A DNA stretch of 64,000 nucleotides from Hymenopus coronatus (lineage: Eukaryota; Arthropoda; Insecta; Mantodea; Hymenopodidae): contig CM060897.1 of assembly GCA_030762935.1 (NCBI GenBank), positions 108,156,176 to 108,220,175 of the forward strand. Direction: 5' to 3'. Shown in pieces: positions 45,797 to 57,095 of this stretch. The first letter of the stretch is position 1; each line of letters starts with the position of its first letter. Position numbers and translations under genes: made by a program. The notes under the pieces were generated by a model that saw only the letters and a program-made list of their open reading frames with translations, was not told where the DNA came from and did not search any database.

Positions 45797-46149
45797 TAAA
45801 AAACGTGGCAATGCTTACCTTTTGTTTTCAATATCAAGAGTTCTGTTACTATATCTAACTTGTCACCACGGCTTAGGATTTTCTGAATGGTACAAAGTAC
45901 TTTGTAAAAAAGAAATCAGAACTAATAAAACTAGTGTTAAATGCTACCATTACATTATTTGAATCACTAATACCTGATTTAGTAACTAGGCCTGAGACTC
46001 AACAAATGATCTAATTTTATTGTTACGAGGGGCACTATTTATAATTTGAGCTTAATAAGAAAGAAAGAAAAAAAAAACATTAGTAATTTCTAATTCAATT
46101 TTCTTTATTGTTTCTCGAAATATTCACCTTTATGATCATTACACTTTTG

Positions 46150-46357
46150 CATGCGTTCGAACAATTTTTCATAACATTTTTTTTCCCCCAATCTGCTTGA
46201 CACACCTCCAAAACATGGTTTTTGAACACATCAACGGTTTATTTTGCCGTAGACAATCGTTGCCCACGCATTTGATTCTTGATGTTCGAGAACAAAAAGA
46301 AGTCATTGGGTGCTAAATCAGAACTGTACGACGGATTAGTCATCAATTAGATTTGGT

Positions 46358-46393
<36 letters not shown>

Positions 46394-47192
46394 ATGTGTT
46401 CAAATAGTAGGTTGTTAGACTAGATGTGTGAGCGCTCGCATTGTCTTAATGGACCATCCGACGGCACTTGTTTGTTTTCCTTATTTCATCGAAGGCTTTC
46501 GGCAAGCAAATGGTTGTGCACATTGTAGAATTGACTGCTGTAAACACAATGTTACTATATGACCAGTTTTTTTTTTTCAGAAAAAAAAAAAAGGGGGCGA
46601 CCATTTGTTTCGAAGTGCTTCGAGTGCGAACAACTTTTGTTGCATCTGGTTCATCCTGAAACCCTACAGTCGTCTGCTATTTACGATATGGCTCATATGC
46701 ATAGATCGATGATTCGTCACCTGTTACAATCTTATATATGTCTTTTGAAGCCCAATATTTGTATGTCTTGAGCATTTGTAAGCACCAATCGATACAAGCA
46801 TCTTTTTGAGGTTGTATCAAATTATGTGGAATTCAACGACAGCAAGCCTTTTTCACGCAAAATGATTAACAATAGTTAAGATATGCTAGTGGAACTAATG
46901 CCTAGGGCTGCCTCTATCTCGCAGAATAAGGCATGACAACCTTGCACAATCAGTTTTTGAACAGCATAAATGTTTTCTGGTACAACCCCTAATTTTGGAC
47001 GACCTTCATGAGTTTCGTCAATGAGCGAACGGCGGAAACGATTAAACTCGTTATACCAGCGTTTCACAGTGCAAAGGATGGAAATTTATTAGTAAGCTGA
47101 TCATCTTGTCTTGATAATAAGTGATCAATGCACTCTTTCACGTCGAAAGTCATAATAAATCATCTCACGAACATTTTCACGAGTTACTTCCA
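46150..47192 (-). pseudogene. mariner transposase, multiply broken
   Basis: Read 47192 to 46150 on the minus strand across frames: MEVTRENVREMIYYDFRRER at the N-terminus; a longest open segment with KRWYNEFNRFRRSLIDETHE and GRPKLGVVPENIYAVQKL (47067-46960 region); a first-Asp motif IVTGDESSIYAYEPY (about 46730-46686), in which the usual Trp after GDES is Ser; DEPDATKVVRTRSTSKQM; the second-Asp region VH-stop-DNASAHTS (about 46455-46425); and the third Asp in YSSDLAPNDFFLF (about 46330-46292). A microsatellite lies between the last two. Stops, shifts and the Trp loss make it inactive. Confidence 0.83.
46357..46399 (+). repeat. GT-rich microsatellite within the mariner
   Basis: gcgtgcgtgtgcgtgtgtgt-type run between the second and third catalytic Asp codons, outside any R1 copy. 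Confidence 0.9.
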
Positions 47193-47360
47193 TCTTTTAG
47201 GTGAGACAGAATTTAAAGTTAACAACACAAATAACGCTACACTGACAAAATATCTGAAGTAGGTCAGTTTCAACAATGTCAAACTTTCCAGTGGAAACCC
47301 AAATGACACCTACAGCAATCAGTATTGCTAGGGCTCAAAATATAAATATGGACCCTCGTA

Positions 47361-47878
47361 AATCGAGTCCAATTTGTAGTTATACAACAGCAAACTTTTA
47401 AATTGTCTTCTACTGGATCTCTAACACTGGGGATCCTTGCGTTCCATAAGTGCACTTACTTTGCTTTCCAAGTGACCGACCACTCTCTATAGTATTTCAT
47501 ATTTGTCTCTCAGCGAGCTTATTCGGGATGAAACAATGTGAGCTACAGGTTTTTCTTTAGATAGAAATGCTAATATTGGCTCTGATACTAGCCTACAATT
47601 TTCAGAAACAAATCTTTTTCTTTCTTGGTACCTTATTTTAGTTAACTGCTAACTTCTTTGCGCTGAAATTTTGAACGCTGTTTCACAACTTCTAGCTTCG
47701 TGGTATTAAGACGCAAAATTAAATTAAAGTGTTTCTAAGAAAATTACCCTCGCAATTCATTCCACAATTGTTCTATAATCATTTTTCCTATCGCCCAATT
47801 CATTATCATTTCATGTTATCCAATCCTCAGATTCATACCGGGCGTCGGACTGATCACCCATCCTGACTACTCTTTTTT
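47361..47878. other. No gene recognised
   Basis: No repeat matched except that its right end (to 47889) continues, after the SINE-F, at 48375. Confidence 0.35.
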
Positions 47879-47889
47879 ACCAGAGCCTG

Positions 47890-48363
47890 CATATGTGAGT
47901 GAGTGTTTTACAGAGGGGTATTCTACACTGAAGCCGTGGGTTTATTATATGTCAGACCCCTGGAGGAAGGATGAGATGAGTGTAATTTCATATGGCGGCC
48001 AACATCCAGACAGGAGAGCCGTCGTGGAGGGTACCTGACAGTTCACAAGTTCATCTCGACGCGGGGAATGGCAAGAGCCCTTGGCCCAGTTCTGGATAGC
48101 CACCTGAGCCTTCCCGCCGCCGAGAGCCGTATTTCCAGAGCACTGTCACCTCCGCGAAATGGCGCCTATGCTGCGGTCCTCGTACACACAACTACGAGAG
48201 ACTTTTTGTGATGAAATGAAAGGACAGGAAGTTTGGGGGAACGAAGAATCATCTCCACTTGCCTAATGACCCGAACACCCAGAGAGGTTAGCCGCGGGGA
48301 ATCGATCCCACGACCATCCGAATGTCAATCCCAGACGAAATGCCTGAGCCAGCTGGCTCGGCA
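47890..48363 (-). repeat. SINE-F copy with 11-bp TSD
   Basis: accagagcctg is at 47879-47889 and 48364-48374, exact. Reverse F: gaggggtattctacactga tail, cgccgagagccgtatttcca, gacaggaagtttggggg-type block, B box gaatcgatcccacgacc, head cctgagccagctggctcgg. Confidence 0.92.
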
Positions 48364-48374
48364 ACCAGAGCCTG

Positions 48375-48440
48375 TGATCCTCAAACGCCACTGGCTTCTA
48401 AGTCCTGAGTAGGGGTGTAAATCCTATATACAAGGAGGGT
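48375..48440 (+). repeat. Fragment sharing the long SINE-C tail
   Basis: cactggcttctaagtcct and aaggagggtaaa match the end of the SINE-C at 11843-11895 (ggcattggcttataagtcct, cggggagggtaa). The SINE-F at 47890 landed next to or within this older piece. Confidence 0.6.
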
Positions 48441-49230
48441 AAACAAAGGAAGAAAGAAACAGTTAAATATATCTAAATGTTATACACTAGCCAAATATGG
48501 TTTGGAATACCCAATACTCTCGGTATTTTTATTCCTATTTCGCAAGGAACAGGCAAATCGATGAGAAAATGAGGTTGACCGCATAAGTTTTAAATTAATT
48601 ATTGTTTCCTATAAGATTGTCTTGCAGATATATCCTCCCTCACTAGGTTACCTTTCCCCTTGCTCCAATTGGCTAATGTTCACCTTTGAATGGTGACAAA
48701 AGAAAAACACCGTGTTCCATGCAAGGATAAGGCGATAAAAGCGATATAAAATATGCACATTCTATCGTCATTCTGAGAGCAAGTTTGAAGCCAAAGATCC
48801 TCCCATCTATTTCACGACAAATGTTTCCATGCACTCTTTCCAGATGCATTGTCTTATGTAATATATTTGAATCATACGGTAATGATTATGCAGGTGACAA
48901 TTATCGTCCAATGCATTAAAATACCTTGCGACCCAAAAACATCCGAACCGCTGCGCGGTGATTTTCCATTGCGCACATGGAAACATGATAACAAATAGCT
49001 GCTGTACACAGTGCAAGTGCAGTCTTGAGCTGACGGTGATATCGTGTGGTTGAGTTGTTACCAGTGTGCTTTAATATTTTGTCCTACACTTAATCACAAA
49101 GTGTATCGTGACTCAGCATTTGTTTTCTACTGTACACGTGTATTTATTTATTATTCGTATGTGTTAACACATTTTGTGAGTGGACTCTCAATAGTGTGTA
49201 CAATGGCGAAATTGACCCACATTTAATATT
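48441..49230. other. No gene; reversed copy of small dispersed repeat near 48690-48755
   Basis: aaaaacaccgtgttcc and aaggataaggcgataaaag are the approximate reverse complement of the block at 20525-20590. Nothing else was recognised. Confidence 0.4.
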
Positions 49231-49487
49231 TTTCACGGACAAGGCTTGGTTTCACCTTCATGGATATGTGTGTACAAAATAATTGTTATTGGAGGTCTGA
49301 TAAACCTAATATTGTTCATGAGATACCCTGCATGACGATACCCTGCATTTGGTGTATGGTGCGCCATTAGCGGAGAAAAAGTTATAGGTCCAATTTTTTT
49401 CAAGTTAACAGTTGACGCCCGTATATATGTGGAATACAATTTTGCTCCGTTTTTATAGAGAATTAACAGACAAGGAGCGTGATTTTG

Positions 49488-49526
<39 letters not shown>

Positions 49527-49870
49527 CCCAACAAGCCTCTGCAACAGCTCATACAATCTTTCGATAGAACATTGAAAATGTGTTTCAGGACAGAAGTATT
49601 AATAGAGATGTGTAGCCCCCTCGGTCGCCCGACCTTACCTCCTGCGATTTTTATCTCTGGAGTAACTTAAAGCATAAACTGTACAAGACAGACCCACACA
49701 CTCTGGAAGGATTAAAACAAAATATCTGCCAGGAATTTGCCACCATTTCTCAACATGAACTACGGCGAGTGATGGATGGTTTCCTAAAGAGGTAACAAAA
49801 ATGTATGGACAACGGCGGTGGCCGGTTTCAGCATGTCCCCTTGAAGCAAGATCCCTTGCGGACCAATAGC
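49231..49870 (+). pseudogene. C-terminal half of a DUF4817-type transposase
   Basis: Similarity begins at FTDKAWFHLHGYV (49231), a first-Asp region. It is followed across frames by PNIVHE, GVWCAISGEKVIGPIFFK-like and QLTPVYMWNT-like pieces, then a T38 run (49489-49526) where the FQQDGA motif of intact relatives is expected. After it come PPRSPDLTSCDFYLW with the third Asp (about 49616-49660), KTDPHTLEGLKQNICQEFAT and ELRRVMDGFLKR, ending GGGRFQHVP (about 49845). The 5' half and helix-turn-helix are absent. At least four frame breaks exclude activity. Confidence 0.8.
49489..49526 (+). repeat. T38 homopolymer
   Basis: Thirty-eight T residues inside the transposase relic. Confidence 0.95.
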
Positions 49871-52167
49871 CACATTTATTTTATTTGTATTTTTGATAAC
49901 CTTCTTTAGAATACGTCTTTTTCCGTCATTTTATGTTTTATGTTTTACTCCTTGGTTACTTTTTTGGGAAGATAGAATTTCGTTCCGGTTTGTTTTCGTC
50001 AGTCGATTTTTCATATGGCGAAGAGTTCTTTAATTTTGTGACAACCTGTTTTGGCAACGAAAAATGTTTGCAGTAACCAAGGAAAATTTTGATAGCTTTT
50101 TACATTCTTCTGACTTCGTCCGGGAAGGAAGGTCCTTGAGACACTTAGTCTGAGGGATAACATTTCCTCATCAGATAGGAAGATTAAGGTGATAAAATAA
50201 TCTGTGCTTTGAAGTAATATTACGTCGGAGAATAGATTAGCGACAATTTACGACGAAATAGTTGGTTTTTTCCGGGGAATTGAGAAAGTAATTATCCAGA
50301 ACATTTTCGTTCGAGCTAGAAAGAAAGCAAATTGCAAGCAAGGGAAAGATATGTTAGTAAAGTGAATAATTTTCGACGGGAATAAAGAAATTTCGTCGGG
50401 AATAAAGTCGTTAAATCAGACTGTTTTCAATTTTAAAAGAAAGAAGGCTATCTTTAAAATTTGAAACTTTGTTGAGATTTTTTTAATAAATGCGAGCTGT
50501 GTTTCAAAGAAAGAAAAATGTTCTTTACGCCAAGTAAACCCCTGCACCATGCACGCGCCCTGAGTAAAAGAGATTTTCAAGTGCTCGACCGACTGATATG
50601 AACCTGGGCTGGCCGCCATTCTCTTGAAACTTTGCTGCACCCTTTAATAGTGTTTAAAAGTAGTTTTAAAAATGTTGCATGGTTTCATTCGTGCCTTTAT
50701 ATAATAGGGCAGACGGCAACGAGCTCCTAGGGTGTGGACAAGCAAAACACCGCGCAGCCGGTTCGGACTTTTTTGGATCACCAAGTAAGGAACTAATAAT
50801 ATAGTACTACTGCCTATTACACAACGGCAGCCAATGAGAAGTGACTAGTTCACGTGACCGTTATCAGATACGAGTCAAAGTGGAACAAACTTTAGCGTAA
50901 CTACTATGTCCAGATGCTTAACATCTCTTCTTCCCCATCCCACGGTCTGTCGACACATAAAATTACAGTAGCCTCTCCTCGGTCTTTCTCTAATCCTGCT
51001 TCAGAAACCTGGAAAACGAGTGATTCTATTGACTAACGACATTGCACCGGGGAAGGAGAGTGAATGAATAAAAAAAAGTCTAGCTTTGCGGCAAGCCCAC
51101 CTAATTATTTATTATATTGTAAATTATTTTGTTAATATATTATTCATATTCGCTCCGGCTAGTTGGGTTCCTCGGTCGAGCAAGATTCTTTTAACAGGGC
51201 GAGAACGGTAAAAGGAACTATTTCAGAGTTAACCCTTTTAAGTTTAAGCAATTTATTTAAACTCTTACCAAGAGATTTCATAACTTGTTTAAAAGTTATA
51301 TTTCTATGCGATCATATCTGAAAGTGTATTTACGCGTTCACTTACACGTGAAATTTGTATCTCACTAGCTCCTCAGTAACTTTCATATTTTTATTATCTC
51401 GCCACCCCTTTTAAGACTTGAGTAGTCTTTTTAACTCATGTTCATTTTTTGTCCACAAAAACCTTGCGAAAGATTTCTCTTTTATGACCTACACAGTTTC
51501 AGATATATCTCCTCTCTTATAACTAAGCTTATGCTAACATCCTCTAATAATATAGTTTTATTTCTATATTACATACATTTATATTACATTACATTTATAT
51601 TTGACATTATCTTGTTTGTTAATTATTTACAGCTTCTTGCAATCATTGATACTGTCTCCACTTCTTGGAAATAAGTTTGTTGGGAGTCTGGAGAGAAAGT
51701 ATAAGTATGATCTTGAAGCACATAAATAACAGCTAATGGTTAAATTAAAATGCAGACACAGTTTGACTCAATGTAAACAGGTTACCATAAGCAGCCGATG
51801 TTTCTTAGAGGTAAAGCAGCCGTTATGACCAAAGAAGGAAAATATGACCATATAAATGAAAATATAAACACCACAGTCGCCTAAAATGCATGGCAATAAT
51901 TATAAATAATCATGGAAAAATAAACTATAGCTTTCGGTTAGTACAACCAATTCTGATTGGGATATTATCGCTAATCAGCAGTTCCGGGTTGATTCAATCC
52001 CCAATACCCATGGTAACAAGTGCGCTTTCAAGGTTTTTCAAATGCGTGGTTGGATTGTCGTGTACCATTAATTAATAACATTAATGTTTGCAATTACCAA
52101 GGTAAAGATCTCCAAAGGAATTCCTCACAACAGAAAAGCATTATATGAAGAAGAAAATTTATATATA
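49871..52167. other. 2.3 kb with no gene or matched repeat
   Basis: The largest stretch without a repeat I can name, apart from the 35-bp CCAAT/CACGTG motif at 50824-50860. Frames reach only 78 codons (51438-51674) and have no known motif. 51100-51170 is AT-rich and 50700-51060 somewhat GC-richer. Confidence 0.4.
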
Positions 52168-52907
52168 TAATGTGTTCCATTCACATGACTTTCTCTACAT
52201 CTGTGACAAGCTATTGTTAACAAGCTTATTCTTCTATCTACTTCATGCTAATCGAGATAAACATTAGCAGAAACGCTCTTATTACCTAGTTCCTCATAAA
52301 CCGACAGTCAAATGTTTTAAAATGTGGTTGCTATGGTATTAAAATTAGTTTTTTTGCGTGGCCAGGAATTCACAAGTTCCCGTATGAGAAAAGTTTTAAG
52401 TATTTTGAAACTGAAACGAACAAGGAATATCTCGAAACCGGTCAACTCCATGAAAAAATGTGACATAAATTGTATCTTTTAAGAAGCTCTACATTTTTTG
52501 TGCAGCAAGTTTTTGTCTATCTCTTATTTGAGCCTCCGAAGACTTGTTTATTTTGGGTGAGTTTTCCAGGATTTAAACCGTAAGAGATAGACAAAAACTT
52601 GGCACACACAAAATGTGGACCTCGTTAAAACACGTAATTTAAGTCATATACGTTTTTCGTGTAGAGTTGGCCGTTTTCGACATATTTCTTTGTATTGCTA
52701 TCAATTTTAAACTGCTTAACTTTTCTCATACGGGAGCATGCTAAGCGAACTGAGCCTCAATTGTTTCACATATCAACCAGCTTTTAAAAGATTTGATTAT
52801 CGTTTTAGCCTAATGTATCACCTTATTTCTCTTCTACTTACAAAGAAGCAGGTAATAAGATCAATTCTGCTAGTGTTTATCTCGATTAGCATGATGTAGA
52901 TAATCTG
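52168..52907. repeat. R1 inverted half-pair (head-to-head foldback)
   Basis: 52168-52526 is the R1 5' half in plus orientation (gtgttccattcacatgac to gtctatctctta). 52533-52907 is the 5' half in minus orientation (gcctccgaagacttgtttat to atctcgattagcatgatg). The switch lies at nearly the same internal point as at 37771. Confidence 0.8.
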
Positions 52908-52993
52908 TGACTAGAATAGTTTACAGATTATAAAAATGAAACACATTATTTTTGCAATGTAGACAGTCTTTAGTTTACAGCCATTACAGCAAC

Positions 52994-53310
52994 ATGCAGT
53001 ACTCACTTCGAGAGCGTGTTTTCATTGTGAAAACATATTGGAATACAAATTCCTTGGGAACAACGGGAAGAGAATTTAATGTATGGGATGTTCCGATAAA
53101 GGCAACAATTTTATCGCTAGCAAGAAAGCTGGAGATAACTTTTATATTCATTAGTGAGGGTGGAAAACATTCAGTGCGCAAACTGCTAAAAATGTTCGAA
53201 GAAGACTAGTGAGCTCTCCAAACAAATCGTTACATCGATTGAGCCAGGAATTAGGCTATTCATATCGCACATGTCAAAGAGTTGCAACTGTCAACAGTGC
53301 CATGATTGAG
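52994..53310 (+). pseudogene. DUF4817 transposase, N-terminal part
   Basis: The ATG at 52994 opens MQYSLRERVFIVKTYWNTNS and continues through ATILSLARKLE to a shift near 53205. A second frame then gives SPNKSLHRLSQELGYSYRTC and QRVA (to about 53290). These are the two helix-turn-helix halves of the DUF4817 group. The linker that normally joins the halves is shortened and altered, and no catalytic domain follows. Similarity is stronger than for the other DUF4817 relics here, suggesting a younger copy. Confidence 0.8.
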
Positions 53311-53532
53311 ATAATTAAAACAAATTTCACATTTCTACTAACTTTCACAGAGAAATTATTATGGCCTATTAAATTGGTTCAGGTTTTAATGGATCGCACC
53401 GTACTATATATAATGTACCTACCTTCTTGGGGTGAAAAAAAGCTAGTATGTTATCGATTTTACAAGTTTATTCTCTTATGTTATGCACTCTCACTTCGAT
53501 TAGGGTCATTAAATTATAAGCTAGCTCCTCTC

Positions 53533-53930
53533 GCAGCCTCTCTCCATTGCGCGAGAGATCCGAGAGTCGCCGGGAAAGTGGTGCCGGCAAAGGCGGAGTC
53601 CTTATCTTAAATACATGTTGAAAATATTGACCATCTGCTCCTAAACAGGCAGTGTAACAAGTTAAAGATGTTCTCGCTCATTCACCTACGTTAGCAGCAG
53701 CAGTGAAAACTACAGAAACATAGTGATAACATCGTGCAAGAAATCACAGGGATTCCTGTTACTAACCTTAGACGAGTGAGCGAGAATATTTTCGAAAATT
53801 TTGCTGCCCGTATGTGAGCAGGTCAACATTTCCATAATTTATCTCAAGATACGTATTTTTGTTCGCCTTTGCCGGCACCACTTTCCCGGCGGCACTCGGA
53901 TCTCTCCTGCAGTGGAGAGTGGCCGCGACA
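53533..53930. mobile_element. Foldback structure with ~70-bp inverted arms
   Basis: 53533-53600 (gagagatccgag, cgccgggaaagtggtgccgg, caaaggcg) faces its reverse complement at about 53862-53930 (cgcctttgccggcaccactt, ctcggatctctc). The arms are GC-rich in an AT-rich setting, about 85% matched by eye, around 260 bp of AT-rich loop. The superfamily is not determined. Confidence 0.75.
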
Positions 53931-54511
53931 GCCTATACATTCTTTTCCTTTTACTTAGCGTAAATCTGGAGAGAATAGGAGAATTTATGAGTTCTTGTGG
54001 GGCTCATGGAGTAAAACATTAATACTGCCAAGACATTCAAAGAGTTTAAATATCTACTATTGCTTTACGAAAACATAACGTCAAAATTTATTTAAAGTCA
54101 GCTTTCAAATCAACTTTCATAATACCTAGATAAAGTATTAACTACTTGGGATAAGAGTCGAAATTGAATCTCCATCACTTGCCAATCTTGATCATTACCT
54201 TTTTATTATATTTATTGCTATGCCAGTTTAAGGTACAGCTATGCCTATGTGCATATTGTTTCAATAAAGTTTTCACAACGCAGGATATGTTGGTCAGTTT
54301 CGCATAAATGTGGGACACTGAATGCACAAAGCAATGAACAATCTAATCCACTAACACACAACAGAAAACTGTTGTACTATGTGATACCTGCCAAACGATC
54401 ATCATGCTATATGATTTCAATGAAGATAACATGAGTATATTGCTGCTACTCACATATAATTGATCAAGATGGCTTTGAAGATAAGTAGGTACATAGTCGC
54501 ATGAGGTAGTC
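53931..54511. other. No gene recognised
   Basis: No repeat matched. Confidence 0.35.
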
Positions 54512-55322
54512 CTTTTTTACTTTCTTTATAAATGTACATAATTGGTAGAGAAATTATTGTATGCACACCAAAACGTCGACACCGAGATATCACCAAAATG
54601 AATGTTTTGAAGTCCCCTGAATAAATAAAAGTATTTAGAAAAAGGCCTCAAAAAAGAAACTCCATTAAATACCAAACTTGATACGAAGTTCAACATTTTT
54701 CAAGGATGCTACACCAAGATTTTCAAGAAAATCCCCCATCGCTAACATAAATATTTTTCAAAATTGTTTATTTTCTTGAAAATGGCTAAAGCTTTTTTAT
54801 TAAAATGTTATATATTACAGATATTTACATGAAAAATATAATGTATATCTTTAATTCTTTGGGAATAATCTGTGGAGTAACCTTCATTCGGAAGGTATTT
54901 TGTATAAACTTGTACGCATTATACTATAGACGAAAACACACTACACAAAAAATGTACATCTGGTTAAAACACATAAATTATGTAAAACTTTTTTTTTTGT
55001 CTGTTTTTGCAGAGCTGATTGTTTTCGAGATATTCCTTGTTGTTGGTTTCAATTTTCAGCTAAGTTAACTCTTCTCAACAAGGAAGAACTTCTTTTGTTT
55101 CGCATTGGATCAGCTTTTAAAAGATTTGACTATCGGTTTAGCCTCACTTTAGGCTAGTATATTCTCTTATTTCCCTTCCACTCACAAAGAAGCAAGTAAT
55201 AAGAACAATTCTGCTAATGTTTATCTTGATTAGCATGATGTAGGCAAAAGAACAATCTCTTGTAATAATAGGTTATAGGTGGAACAGCTTAGAGAATTTC
55301 ATGTGAATGGAACATCAGATTT
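54512..55322 (-). repeat. R1 copy, full span
   Basis: From tactttctttataaatgtac through every block to gaatttcatgtgaatggaac. Diverged hairpin. Confidence 0.82.
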
Positions 55323-56115
55323 TTACTTTTACTTTCTCTACTACCTACAGAGAGTAGGGAAGATATATATTCCAACCAAACATTCGATACCAGGATTTTA
55401 CCAGAGACGTTTCAAGATTCCAGAATTCAAAAGAGCATTTTTAGAAAAATATGTGAATGAATAACTCAAAAACGGAAATTCGGATAAGTACCAATCTTGG
55501 TCTTTAAATATGAATTTCCACTGTAGCGGCACGAATCCCATGAATTATATAATCTTCATAAGTTCATTTTATAGCAGCAACTATGATTATTTGCTTCCCA
55601 ACTGGAATTAGCTGATTGGCCCAATATATATTTTTTTAAAATAGTTCATAGTCATGTTTACAGAAATATTGACTAAATGCCTTTACATCCTTACTTTATA
55701 TTAAAACAATGTTTTCAACAAAATCCCCCACCGCAAACCTCCCTTTATATGGAAGATTTTTGGAAATGTTATACTTTCTCAAAAATTGTCCTACCGATTT
55801 TGATTAAAATAAGTTATTCAAGGAATAACTATGATATCCTCTTCATTCGTAAGGCATTTTAATACTATTCAAATGGTGAATGCTAAGTGTTAAGACGAAA
55901 GTGTACTGCAAATAAATAAATAAATAAAAAATAAATAAAGTTTAGATTTTAAAACACAATTTATTTCACATAATTTTTTTTTTCTGTAAGCCATTTCAGA
56001 GATATTCGTTGTTAATGGGTCTATATTTATCGTTCTTTCTGTCTTTTGATGTTCAGTTGTTTCTCATGATAACAGGGTATTTTAAGGCGTCTAGGTATTA
56101 AACATTTGGCTATCG
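55323..56115 (-). repeat. R1 copy, tandem with the preceding one
   Basis: Begins actttctctactacctaca directly after the previous copy. Contains an unrelated insertion of about 130 bp near 55540-55670 and is diverged at the 5' end, where the SINE-F inserted. Confidence 0.75.
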
Positions 56116-56150
56116 CCATTCTCTTCGTATGTATAAAGAATGTATGTCTC

Positions 56151-56669
56151 GTATGTGAGTTACGGAGGGGTATTGCAGACTACAACCGTGGGCTTATTGT
56201 ACGTCAGACCTCTGAACTAAGGATGAGGTGAGTGTAATTTCATAGGGCGGCCAACATCCGGACCGTAGAGAGCAGTCGTGGAGGTCCCGAATAGTTCACA
56301 AGCGGTTCTTCGTCTCAACGCGGAGAGTACTAGGAGCCCGCCACTCAGTGTCGGATAGACCACATGAGTTCGGAGATAACCACTAACGCCACCTCGCCGC
56401 CGAGAGCTGTATTTCCAGAGCGCAGTCACCTACACGAAATCACGCCTCTGCCGCAGTCCTCGTCGAAACAACTCTGGAAGAGACTGGTTGGGATGTTATG
56501 AAGGGACAGGAAGTTCGGAGGAATGAAGAATCCTCTCCAGCACAAACCTGGTGATCCCAGAAATCCCCCCCCCCCAAACCCTTGGTTCAGACAGGTCGGC
56601 CACGGGGAACCAGTCCCACAACCTCCCGAATGCCAGCATTAGACGAAACGCCTGAGCCACCTGGCTCGG
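56151..56669 (-). repeat. SINE-F copy within a ~68-bp flanking duplication
   Basis: Reverse F from tgagttacggaggggtattg to head cctgagccacctggctcgg. Left flank 56083-56150 and right flank 56670-56740 align with each other along their length (taaggcgtctaggtatt / taaggcatctaggtatt, then aaagaatgt / aaagaattt). Confidence 0.85.
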
Positions 56670-56779
56670 TAAGGCATCTAGGTATTTAACATTTAACTCG
56701 TAACGTTTTTCTCTTTGTATCTACAAAGAATTTGTACTCTTGATATTTCTGCAAAGATTTATCTAAATTAAAATTAATT

Positions 56780-57010
56780 ACAGTATTTTTCAGAACATGA
56801 TGACCCTGACCCACTCTTCTTCCAAAGCTTGCAGTTAGAAACCAACCCTCGCTCTTACCAAGTCTTCTCGACTAACAAGTGGTGTCTCCAGGAGTTGCCT
56901 CTCGCCCCTAGTACAGGTTCGTCTTTTGTTTGCTAATGGTTATTGCCCAGTAGCAGGAGGGGAAGCGGTCCCGTTTGAGGACCAACATATTTTGGAGAAA
57001 ACTATAGATA
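56780..57010 (+). repeat. Repeat H, copy 2
   Basis: Partner of 21185-21485. Lacks about 70 bp present in the first copy between the aaagcttg and gaaaccaaccct blocks and around the A run. Confidence 0.75.
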
Positions 57011-57059
57011 GACACATAAAAGTTTCGTAGGAATAATTTGTAAACCTACACGACGGTGG

Positions 57060-57095
57060 GGTAGAGAAACTCATGTGATTGCAACATAGATTTTT
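57060..57095 (-). repeat. R1 5'-end fragment
   Basis: gtagagaaactcatgtgatt matches the reversed R1 5' block. Nothing of the body remains. Confidence 0.55.

Larger units (their letters stand above)
46026..47358 (-). mobile_element. Full-length inactive mariner, minus strand
   Basis: Left end cgaggggcactatttataat and the reverse complement of the right end (cgagggtccatatttatatt) are inverted repeats ending in a shared ttgagc. TA is present at 46024-46025 and 47359-47360. The 1333-bp length is usual for the family. It contains a GT microsatellite at 46357-46399. Confidence 0.87.

Noticed and set aside
45433..45837. 134-codon minus-strand frame
   Set aside because: Entirely within R1. Similar frames appear at 13342, 27059 and 33209 because the R1 sequence is shared, but they differ in length and are interrupted. 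No sign of selection for coding is visible.
49871..52167. Host gene in the longest repeat-free stretch
   Set aside because: Checked all frames: none over 80 codons, no domain and no convincing exon-intron pattern by eye.
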